NCBI RefSeq assembly: GCF_005543295.1 | Contig: NZ_SRSG01000032.1 | Location: 17,169 to 81,168 of the forward strand | DNA length: 64,000 nt | Source: Halalkalirubrum salinum | Lineage (GTDB): Archaea; Halobacteriota; Halobacteria; Halobacteriales; Haloferacaceae | Reading direction: 5' to 3' | Shown: positions 57,198-64,000 of the stretch, one piece after another | Layout: every line of letters begins with the position of its first letter | Position numbering within the stretch: position 1 is the stretch's first letter | Position numbers and translations under genes: made by a program | The notes under the pieces: model-generated | Database searches by the model: none | What the model was told of the DNA's origin: nothing | What the model saw: only the letters and a program-made list of their open reading frames with translations

Positions 57198-59033
57198 TCA
57201 GACTGAGTAGTAGTACTCGCCCGATCGCTTCTGTGATTGATCTTTCTGGCTGTCCGGCTTGTTGATACGCGGACGACCCGTTCGCTCGTCGCGGCGGAAC
57301 GTGATATCTAGGTCGGCGAGGAAGTCGTTCATCCCCGCACGCATTCCTTTCGGCGGCGCAGCCTGCCCGTGTTTGGCCGGCTCGCCGTCGAAGACCATGA
57401 GCCGATCGGCGATCAGGTCGATCATGTAGATGTCGTGGTCGATGACGACAACCGTTGCGTCGTGGTTTTCAGCGTACCGGCGGATCGCGGTCGTCGCCCG
57501 GACACGCTGTTCAACGTCAAGGTGTGCAGAGGGCTCGTCGAGCAGGTACAGGTCGGCCTCATCAGACAGACACGCGGCGATCGCGACGCGCTGGCGTTCC
57601 CCACCGGAGAGGTCGTTGAGGTTCTGTTCCATGATCCGGTTCAACTGCAGCGGATTTGCGACCTCGGTGTTCCAGTAGGAACTGCCGAACTGGTCGGTGA
57701 TCGACGAGAGGAACGTGTCGACGCGCATCGGCTGGTCGATCTCGATATATTGGGGCTTATAGGAGATGTCGAGTCGGAAGTCGAGCGATCCTTCGTCGGG
57801 CGCTAATGCGCCGGTGAACAGTTTCGCGAGCGTCGACTTCCCGATTCCATTGGGACCGACGATCCCGAGCACTTCACTCTCGTAGATCGTTCCACCCTCG
57901 ACGTCTAGGCTGAATTCGCCCTCGCCGTAGGATTTGTGCAGATCTGGGTATTCGACGAGCGGCTGCCCGGTGGTTGATTCACGCGGTGCGTGCTCTTCGA
58001 AGGTGATCGACTCCGGGCGAATCCGCATGTTCTCGTTGGTCAAATACCCCTTGAGGTACTCGTTGATCCCGTTTCTAACCGACTTGGGATCGGTGATGAC
58101 ACCGAACGCCCCAGGCTCACCGTAGGCCACGTGGAGCGTATCCGCGAGCAGATCAAGGATCGCGAGGTCGTGTTCGACGACGAGCATCGATCGATCGGCT
58201 GTCTCGTCGGCCGCGAGCTCCTGAATGAGCCGCGCTGCGGTCATCCGCTGGCCGATGTCGAGGTACGGCGTAATCTCGTCGAGGAAATAGAAGTCTGCAT
58301 CCCGGGCCAGACACGCCGCGATCGCAACGCGCTGGAGCTCGCCGCCGGAGATCGAATCGATATCCTGGTCCATGACCGGCGCGATGCCGAGGCGATCGAT
58401 GAGCGAATCTAACGCCCCGCGCTCGTCGGTCCGTTCGAGCAACTCGCGAGTGTTGCCGTCGAACTGCTTTGGGATCTGATCGACGTACTGCGGCTTGCGC
58501 GAAACGGTAATGTCGCCGGCCATCAGCCGCTTGATGTAGTTTTGCAGCTCCGTTCCGCGGAACCGATCGAGGACGGCCTCCCACTCTGGCTCAATGTCGA
58601 ACGCACCGAGGTTCGGGACGATCTCGCCGGCCAGCGCTTTGACCGCTGTCGACTTCCCGATCCCGTTGGGCCCGAGGATCCCCGTGACCGTGCCCGGCTC
58701 GGGGACCGGCAACCCGTACAGCGAAAAGGCGTTGTCGCCGTAGCGGTGCACCGGATCCTCATCAAGCTCCTGTGGGAGATTGATGATCTCGATCGCGTCG
58801 AAGGGACACTTCTCGACGCAGATCCCGCAGGTCTCGCCGAGACAGATCTCTTCGGAGATGCGAATCTGCTCGGGGCCGCCCTCGTAGGGCTCGTCTTCGT
58901 CAAAGTGATCGCCGCGGGTGACGATGCAGTCTTTGCCCGTGCGGTTCGGCGGGCAGTAGTTCGCACACTCGTAGTTGCATCGATCGGGTTGGCAGCGATC
59001 TAAATCGACGACGGCGATACTGTCGTCGGCCAT
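57198..59033 (-). CDS. RLI/ABCE1 ribosome-recycling ATPase
   Basis: 611 residues. N-terminal ferredoxin-like region with two Cys clusters (CQPDRCNYECANYCPP and CLGETCGICVEKCPF) for two [4Fe-4S] clusters, then twin ABC domains each with GPNGIGKST and signature motifs (DSISGGELQRVAIAACL; NDLSGGERQRVAIAACL) and DEI/DEP Walker B. The family splits ribosomes after termination and is essential. Length and order are complete. Preceded by an EMC6-like gene with one base between stop and start. Confidence 0.97.
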   Translation of the reverse strand: MADDSIAVVDLDRCQPDRCNYECANYCPPNRTGKDCIVTRGDHFDEDEPYEGGPEQIRISEEICLGETCGICVEKCPFDAIEIINLPQELDEDPVHRYGDNAFSLYGLPVPEPGTVTGILGPNGIGKSTAVKALAGEIVPNLGAFDIEPEWEAVLDRFRGTELQNYIKRLMAGDITVSRKPQYVDQIPKQFDGNTRELLERTDERGALDSLIDRLGIAPVMDQDIDSISGGELQRVAIAACLARDADFYFLDEITPYLDIGQRMTAARLIQELAADETADRSMLVVEHDLAILDLLADTLHVAYGEPGAFGVITDPKSVRNGINEYLKGYLTNENMRIRPESITFEEHAPRESTTGQPLVEYPDLHKSYGEGEFSLDVEGGTIYESEVLGIVGPNGIGKSTLAKLFTGALAPDEGSLDFRLDISYKPQYIEIDQPMRVDTFLSSITDQFGSSYWNTEVANPLQLNRIMEQNLNDLSGGERQRVAIAACLSDEADLYLLDEPSAHLDVEQRVRATTAIRRYAENHDATVVVIDHDIYMIDLIADRLMVFDGEPAKHGQAAPPKGMRAGMNDFLADLDITFRRDERTGRPRINKPDSQKDQSQKRSGEYYYSV

Positions 59034-59034
59034 C

Positions 59035-59352
59035 TTACAGCTGTACCTCCGACGTGAGGAGGATCGCGAACGTGATGAACCAAAGCGAGAACGTCATAAA
59101 TGACACGTAGAGGTTGTCTTTGATGCCGAACTCCTCGAGGTTGACGCCGACCACTTTGTAAATCGGATACTGCACGAAAATGAACGCGGCCATGATCACC
59201 ACCGCTAAGGTGTTGTTCGCAGCCGCGGGGTCAGTCCCGACGACCACCGCGGACGCGACACCCGAAATGATACCTGCGAGGCAGGCGATCGTGGTGACGG
59301 TCACTCCGCGAACGTGATCAGAGAGACCTGAGGCTGTCGTTTCTGTCGCCAT
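59035..59352 (-). CDS. EMC6-like membrane protein
   Basis: 105 residues from ATG 59352. Three hydrophobic spans (about 18-38, 45-63 and 82-102). GIKDNLYVSFMTFSLWFITF is the archaeal EMC6-like pattern. Eukaryotic EMC6 is part of the ER membrane protein insertase; the archaeal protein's role is unknown. The gene ends one base before RLI, so the two form an operon. Confidence 0.82.
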   Translation of the reverse strand: MATETTASGLSDHVRGVTVTTIACLAGIISGVASAVVVGTDPAAANNTLAVVIMAAFIFVQYPIYKVVGVNLEEFGIKDNLYVSFMTFSLWFITFAILLTSEVQL

Positions 59353-59492
59353 ACGGCTATCTCCGAGAGCCGCCATCAAAAGCCGTTCGGCTTGGATACG
59401 GCACAGCGCTCTCCAGAAACGATCCCAGATTCCACTGGAGTGCGACACAGTTCCTCAAGCTTTATGCAGTTGCACCGTTTCGATTCGTAATG

Positions 59493-59768
59493 ATGGCTGG
59501 AACCTCAAAGGAGAGTCTAGACGATCTCCCACCGAGTGCAAAGCTCGTGTTCAAAGTGCTGGAGTACAACGGGCCACTGACCCAAAAAGGGATTGTCGAG
59601 GAGTCGATGCTCTCCGCGCGGACGGTGCGATACGCGCTCGAACGGCTGGAAGGGATCGGGATTGTTGACGAAGACGTCTACTTCGCAGACGCCAGACAGA
59701 ACCTCTATCAGCTCACGCCGGCGGCCGATACGGTCTCCGGCGACGGCGAACCCTGCACGGCCGACTGA
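59493..59768 (+). CDS. MarR-like winged-helix regulator
   Basis: 91 residues; ATG 59493 or 59490. wHTH with SAKLVFKVLEYNGPLTQKGI, SARTVRYALERLEGIGIVDE as recognition helix, and NLYQLTPAADTV as the wing. Divergent from the EMC6-like gene. Target unknown. Confidence 0.85.
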   Translation: MAGTSKESLDDLPPSAKLVFKVLEYNGPLTQKGIVEESMLSARTVRYALERLEGIGIVDEDVYFADARQNLYQLTPAADTVSGDGEPCTAD

Positions 59769-59783
59769 GTTGCTCGCGTGCGA

Positions 59784-60080
59784 TTATTCTTCACTTGTCC
59801 GCGTGAGTCGATACGCCGTCACAACCGTGAGGACGATCGTCACGAGAAGCGTCACGGCGACAGCTAACACGAACGCCAACAACAGAAACCAGCCTTCCGG
59901 ACCGAACATAGGGTACTGGCGAGTTCCCGCAACTGGACCCAGGAGCTCAAAGACCCGCACGAGGTACAGTACGGCGGCAACGGCTACTCCGACGATCGCC
60001 CCAATGGTCGCGTTTCGCGGGACCGCGAGCTCGTCGATCAGGATCGCCGTCGGTGGGCGATCGGGTACGTTTTGACTCAC
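59784..60080 (-). CDS. Two-span membrane protein
   Basis: 98 residues from GTG 60080 (SQNVPDRPPTAI). Spans near residues 24-46 and 60-85, loop with RQYPMFGPEGW. The frame is open further upstream to 61190, but that part is antisense to the AstE-like gene and is not real. Function unknown; lies between wHTH and AstE-like genes. Confidence 0.7.
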   Translation of the reverse strand: MSQNVPDRPPTAILIDELAVPRNATIGAIVGVAVAAVLYLVRVFELLGPVAGTRQYPMFGPEGWFLLLAFVLAVAVTLLVTIVLTVVTAYRLTRTSEE

Positions 60081-60155
60081 AACTGCTGTTGGGTCCGGAT
60101 CGTGAAATCGGCACCGATCGAACCGCCTAAGGTCAGCCCGACCGATATCGAAGCA

Positions 60156-61115
60156 ATGACTCTCACGGTCGGAACCGCGAGTGCGCCCCCGGGCGAAATC
60201 GACACCGGGCGGCTGCAGGTGGGGGAGACACGCGACGGCAGCCCAGCGGCGTTGCCCGTCGCGGTGATAAACGGTGCAGCCGACGGCAAACGACTCTACA
60301 TCCAGGCGGTTAGCGACGGCGACGAACTCAACGGACTCGGCGTGGTGAGCCGGTTGGTCCCACAGCTCGATCCTGCAGAACTTTCCGGCGAGCTCGTGGT
60401 CGTCGGTATCGTCAACTACCACGGCTTTCAGGTCGCAGAGCATCGGAACCCGATCGACGATCGGAAGACGAACCGGACCTATCCTGGCAACGAGAACGGC
60501 TCGACCTCCGAACGCATCGCCGCAGCGACCTACGAGATCGCCCGCGAGGCGGATCTCATTTTGGACCTTCATCAGGGGTCGACGAGCCGGATGCTCACGG
60601 AAGCACGGATCCGCTGTGGTCAACGCCACAGACTCCACGGCGAGTGTCTCAAGCTCGCGAAGGTGTTCGGCACCGGCTACGTGATCGATCAGAAGGGCCC
60701 GGACGGCCAACTCGCCCGCGTCGGCCCGGACAACAGCATCCCGACGATCGACCCCGAACTCGGCGGCTGTGTCGGCTGGGACGAAGAGAGCATCTCGATC
60801 GGACTGACCGGGATCTACAACGTTCTCAAATACTACGGCTTTCTCGACGGCGAAGTCGAACTCGAAACGCAGACCCGCGCGAAAGGATTCGATCAGTACG
60901 GCTCCCCGTCCGGTGGACTCGTGACGTTCAAGTGCGAACTCGGCGAGCGGGTACGGCCGCGCCAGACGCTGTTCGAGGTGACGGATATGTTCGGCGAGCT
61001 CAAAGCCCGTGTGACCGCGGACAACAGCGGGATCTTCTGGCGATCGCGCCGGCTGCCACAGGTCGCAACTGGCGAATACGTCTGTTCGGTCGCGACAAAC
61101 ATCGACACCTACTGA
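60156..61115 (+). CDS. AstE/AspA-like deacylase (M14 superfamily)
   Basis: 319 residues from ATG 60156. Zinc-dependent amidohydrolase fold of succinylglutamate desuccinylase/aspartoacylase. VVGIVNYHGFQVAEHRNP and DDRKTNRTYPGN give the substrate-binding core, and DLILDLHQGSTSR the second zinc-ligand region. The first metal motif, usually HGxE, reads SDGDELNG here, so the usual His is replaced by Asp. Length fits. Next gene follows after seven bases. Confidence 0.8.
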   Translation: MTLTVGTASAPPGEIDTGRLQVGETRDGSPAALPVAVINGAADGKRLYIQAVSDGDELNGLGVVSRLVPQLDPAELSGELVVVGIVNYHGFQVAEHRNPIDDRKTNRTYPGNENGSTSERIAAATYEIAREADLILDLHQGSTSRMLTEARIRCGQRHRLHGECLKLAKVFGTGYVIDQKGPDGQLARVGPDNSIPTIDPELGGCVGWDEESISIGLTGIYNVLKYYGFLDGEVELETQTRAKGFDQYGSPSGGLVTFKCELGERVRPRQTLFEVTDMFGELKARVTADNSGIFWRSRRLPQVATGEYVCSVATNIDTY

Positions 61116-61122
61116 GCGGACG

Positions 61123-62265
61123 ATGACCATAGATACTTCCTCCCGTGACCCCGACGTGGCCCACCTCCGCTGTCTCGACTGTGGGACCACCCACCGCGAT
61201 CGCTGGCGCTGTTCGTGCGGCGGCGTGCTGACCTACGACGAGTGGCCGATCGCAGACGGGCCGGCGCCCGATCCGGCGACGTTCGACGGCAGAGACGGGC
61301 TGTGGGCGTTTGATGCGTTCATCCCCGAACAGCCGCACGTTACCCTCGGCGAGGGGATGACACCACTCGTCGACGCCCCAAAATGGAATGCGTCGTTCAA
61401 ACTGGAGTACGTCTTCCCGACGGGGAGCTTCAAAGATCGCGGCGCAACGACGATCCTCTCGCGGGCGACCGCGGTCGGAGTCGATACTGTTGTCGAGGAC
61501 TCCTCGGGGAACGCAGGCGCAGCGATCGCCACCTACGCCGCCCGTGCGGGGATCGACGCCAAAATATACGTGCCGGCCGCGGCGAAAGCCTCGAAGCTCC
61601 GGGCGATCGAACGCGCCGGCGCGACGCCCGTTCGCGTCGAGGGCACGAGACAGGCAGTCACCGACGCGTGTCTCCAAGCGGTCGAGTCAGGCGAGGCGTG
61701 GTACGCGAGCCACGCGTGGAATCCTGCGTTCCTCGCCGGCACGGCGACGATCGCCTACGAGATCGCTCTCCAGCGCGACTGGAACGCACCCGACGCCGTC
61801 GTGTTGCCACTGGGGCACGGAACGCTGTTTTTGGGTGCCTATCGAGGGTTTCACGCACTCGAACACGCCGGGTGGATCGACGAGATGCCGAGACTGTTGG
61901 CCGCACAGGCGAGCGGCTACGCTCCGATCGCTGACGATCGACATTCTGACGCGATGGAGACCAATGCGACTGAGACCGGCGCGACGGAGACCGACACAAA
62001 CGAGATCGCCGACGGGATCCAGATCCGCGAGCCAGTCCGGGCCGAGGAGATCCACGCGGCGATCGAGGCGACTGACGGAGACGCGATCGCCCTCGGTGCG
62101 GACGCAGTCGAAGCGGCGCTCTCGCGGCTGCACCGCAATGGGTTCTACACCGAGCCGACGTGTGCGATCGCGTCCGCAGCGCTAGAGGTATACCGCGAGC
62201 AGGGGACGATCGATCACCATGATGACGTTGTTGTGCCGCTCACAGGAAGCGGATTAAAAGGCTGA
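61123..62265 (+). CDS. Threonine-synthase-like PLP enzyme
   Basis: 380 residues. N-terminal zinc ribbon with CLDCGTTHRDRWRCSCGG. PLP lysine in PTGSFKDRGATTILSRA, SSGNAGAAIATYAARAG, and GTATIAYEIALQRDW. The glycine loop PLGHGTLFLGAYRG replaces the usual GGG loop. C-terminus VVPLTGSGLKG is typical of threonine synthase. An acidic, Thr-rich insertion (ETNATETGATETDTNE) lies at about 283-298. Probable threonine synthase paralogue; same operon as the AstE-like gene. Confidence 0.85.
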   Translation: MTIDTSSRDPDVAHLRCLDCGTTHRDRWRCSCGGVLTYDEWPIADGPAPDPATFDGRDGLWAFDAFIPEQPHVTLGEGMTPLVDAPKWNASFKLEYVFPTGSFKDRGATTILSRATAVGVDTVVEDSSGNAGAAIATYAARAGIDAKIYVPAAAKASKLRAIERAGATPVRVEGTRQAVTDACLQAVESGEAWYASHAWNPAFLAGTATIAYEIALQRDWNAPDAVVLPLGHGTLFLGAYRGFHALEHAGWIDEMPRLLAAQASGYAPIADDRHSDAMETNATETGATETDTNEIADGIQIREPVRAEEIHAAIEATDGDAIALGADAVEAALSRLHRNGFYTEPTCAIASAALEVYREQGTIDHHDDVVVPLTGSGLKG

Positions 62266-62297
62266 TCCAACTTCGCGTCAAATTCTGTTGAGCCGCG

Positions 62298-63614
62298 TTA
62301 CCGCTCTGGATGGATCGCTGCGTCGAAGCCGCCGCGGACGAGCGGCTTTGCGATGTGGCGACGCGCACACGGCGGGACTTCGTACCATCCTGGTTCGATC
62401 GATCGCTCGATCGGGACCTCGACCTTCCCCGGCGCGTTTGTCCCACAGTCGCGACAGCGGTAGCCGGCGTCTCGGCCGGCCGATTTCATCGTCCGCCCAC
62501 AGTCCAGACATGTTGGCGCTCTTTGTTCGCTGTCGATGAGCGATCGCACAGCGAGCTTCTCGAGTTTCACCGTCCCGTTGCTCATCTCGCCGCATGCAGT
62601 TATTCGATCGCCCGCCCGAAGCGCTCGAACCCGATCGCGAAAACGCTTCGTCGGTTCGAACGCCGCACAGTCGATCGTCTGCCCCTCCCGAGCGACAGCG
62701 TCCTCCGCAGCCGCCGGCGGGGAGAGTTCAAAAAAGACGTGGCCGCCGCGTTCAGTGTGCGGATCACTGGCAACGATCCCGTCAACTCGATAGCCACGAT
62801 CCTCGCGCAGTGATCCGATCGTCCCCGCCCGAAGGTGTGCATCTGTTCCCTGATTCGTCCGGAATGTCACCGCCCGATCGACCGGCTCACTCTCAATCAG
62901 TGACGCGACTCGCCGGCACGCGTCGGGATCGTCGCCGCGAATCCCGTGCAGGATTGGACCTGGGGCGTGCGGGACACACACCGCCTGTTCCTCAACGCGA
63001 TCGACGGTATCCCAGACGGTCGGATATCCTGCCTCGGCGGCAGCCACGACCGAGTCGTAGTTGACGTCTCGGGGCGTCCCACAGCGATCGAAGACGCGAT
63101 AAGAGATGTGCTCGTAGGTCGGCTCCGCCAGGGTCGCCATCAAGCCGATCGCCGCCAGCGCGCCGATCCGGCCGCGGCCGATCGTCTCACAGCCCGCGGC
63201 GGCCCAGCCGCGGTGAGTGTAGTCGTATGTGTCGGCCAGTTCGATCGCGTCCGCCAGCCCGTGGATTTCCCGGAGTGCCTGCTGGCCGAACTGTTGGACG
63301 GCTGCTGGCACGTCCGAACGATCGCCGGGCGCGACGACGAGACCGGGGCTCGTGTTGGGGTCCGCACTGATTGCGCGGGATTCGATCGCTGCGGTGGCAA
63401 TCGCGGTAGCAGCTTCGACAGAGAGGTCCGTCTCGATCGCCAGCGCCGCGTTCCCGCGGGTTTTGTGCTCGACAGCGGGATTGAGCCGGAGTAGCCAGTG
63501 GCCGTCGAGGGAGCCACCGGCGTCGGCGATTTCCTCGCCGACAAGCGCCGCGAGGTACGTCGTACACATCCCTCGCTCGCGGGAATCTGTGTCGTCGAGC
63601 GCGACGATCGTCAT
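62298..63614 (-). CDS. tiaS: tRNA(Ile2) 2-agmatinylcytidine synthetase TiaS
   Basis: 438 residues. Modifies C34 of tRNA-Ile(CAU) to agmatidine so that it reads AUA codons; archaeal-specific. N-terminal TIVALDDTDSRERGMCTTYL, RLNPAVEHKTRGNAAL and TYDYTHRGWAAAG are the kinase-like catalytic region; C-terminal OB-fold and zinc ribbon with CLDCGRTMKSAGRDAGYRC. Full length. Essential in most archaea. Confidence 0.94.
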   Translation of the reverse strand: MTIVALDDTDSRERGMCTTYLAALVGEEIADAGGSLDGHWLLRLNPAVEHKTRGNAALAIETDLSVEAATAIATAAIESRAISADPNTSPGLVVAPGDRSDVPAAVQQFGQQALREIHGLADAIELADTYDYTHRGWAAAGCETIGRGRIGALAAIGLMATLAEPTYEHISYRVFDRCGTPRDVNYDSVVAAAEAGYPTVWDTVDRVEEQAVCVPHAPGPILHGIRGDDPDACRRVASLIESEPVDRAVTFRTNQGTDAHLRAGTIGSLREDRGYRVDGIVASDPHTERGGHVFFELSPPAAAEDAVAREGQTIDCAAFEPTKRFRDRVRALRAGDRITACGEMSNGTVKLEKLAVRSLIDSEQRAPTCLDCGRTMKSAGRDAGYRCRDCGTNAPGKVEVPIERSIEPGWYEVPPCARRHIAKPLVRGGFDAAIHPER

Positions 63615-63663
63615 GGCCGACCGTCGGTTATGATTGCTAAAACCGGTTTCGCTCGGTGAAGTA

Positions 63664-64000
63664 CCACGGGTCGGGTGACCCGTGGCGTCCGTGTCTACCC
63701 TGGAGTCGGGGCAACAGTCTTTAATTCCTCTCGCGCTTGGCTCTCGCCTTGCGCCGACGTTCCGTGTCGGTGGACACCCGAACCAAAAACTGGTCCGTGG
63801 GAGTCGGCCTCTTCACACAGGCCCGATGCCGTCCGTCTCACCGTCCGCACGCACGGAAGGCTCTCGAAGACGGCACAGTCTCATTCTGCTCGGTGAACCA
63901 CTCTTGGGCTACGCACACCGCCGCTTTCCGGTCAGCGTGATCTTGGAAGCCACACCCCTTGCATTTGAACCGCTTCCCACGCCGGTTCGCTCGCTCTGTA
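63664..64000 (-). mobile_element. IS200/IS605-type element 3, right end (partial)
   Basis: Perfect hairpin CCACGGGTC-GGGT-GACCCGTGG at 63664-63685, followed inward by about 150 bases and the 3' end of a tnpB gene that continues beyond the window. Different hairpin sequence from elements 1 and 2, so a separate lineage. Confidence 0.75.
63838..64000 (-). CDS. tnpB: TnpB-family protein, C-terminal fragment
   Basis: 53 codons at the window edge. RGKRFKCKGCGFQDHADRKA is the end of the TnpB zinc finger and the last RuvC motif (DHAD). The protein ends about 35 residues later at TGA 63838. The N-terminus and first two RuvC motifs lie outside the window. About 150 bases separate the stop from the hairpin, more than in element 1. 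Confidence 0.8.
   Translation of the reverse strand, partial: TERANRRGKRFKCKGCGFQDHADRKAAVCVAQEWFTEQNETVPSSRAFRACGR

Noticed and set aside
60081..61190. Long upstream extension of the minus-strand membrane gene
   Set aside because: Antisense to the AstE-like gene; only the 98 residues from GTG 60080 look like a protein.

Overview
The window is chromosomal DNA from an extremely halophilic archaeon (class Halobacteria). The proteins are strongly acidic (Asp/Glu-rich), several exported proteins are Tat-dependent lipoproteins (twin Arg followed by an L-A-G-C lipobox), TATA-type promoters lie about 27 bases before start codons, and archaeal marker genes are present: thermosome, RLI/ABCE1, TiaS, archaemetzincin, L40e, Sec61-beta, PIN/KH ATPase, HalX and HalOD1 proteins. 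The body is GC-rich with an obvious excess of GATC/CGATCG words. I do not assign a genus.

Layout. 1-14.3 kb: truncated DNA methyltransferase, beta-carbonic anhydrase, HTTM membrane protein, DUF2062 protein, HalX regulator, M32 carboxypeptidase, M20 peptidase, katG, PIN-ATPase-KH protein, and an M48 protease/PQQ-propeller lipoprotein operon. 14.4-20.2 kb: citrate synthase, MATE exporter, threonine ammonia-lyase with an unusual repeat-filled leader, AbrB-like protein, RidA, and tRNA-Ser(GGA) followed by three tandem copies of its own 3' end. 20.2-27.2 kb: an accessory, AT-richer zone with a lipoprotein, winged-helix protein, TraB-like protein, PRC-barrel protein, two broken genes (cupin; beta-sandwich DUF7383-like), tandem repeats and a TnpB insertion element. 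27.3-40.7 kb: core genes (thermosome, DUF433/DUF5615 toxin-antitoxin pair, alanine/ornithine dehydrogenase, leuS, two Hsp20 genes, HalOD1, pheA, hisE, pdxT, secG, thioredoxin, L40e, MBL hydrolase). 40.8-43.2 kb: a second TnpB element inserted at the start of a DsrE-family gene; it carries a divergent winged-helix gene and its TnpB lacks the second RuvC acidic residue. 43.2-63.6 kb: core and housekeeping genes (FAD disulfide reductase with a His tail, DUF5786, DUF99, VOC protein, family 4 uracil-DNA glycosylase, phosphonate-type ABC transporter, hisH, npdG, HAD protein, UPF0146/amzA, an AidB-like acyl-CoA dehydrogenase broken by a 46-bp palindromic element, EMC6-like/RLI, AstE-like deacylase, threonine-synthase-like enzyme, tiaS). 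The right edge enters a third TnpB element.

Main theme. The window is a core chromosome eroded by IS200/IS605 (TnpB-type) elements. Three tnpB elements of different hairpin types and three solo 46-bp right-end-like palindromes are visible. Removing the insertions restores reading in an acyl-CoA dehydrogenase (certain) and probably a DsrE protein. The most unusual items are the tRNA-Ser 3'-end array, the TnpB element with a catalytically degenerate nuclease plus passenger regulator, and the ilvA leader with four 26-bp repeats.
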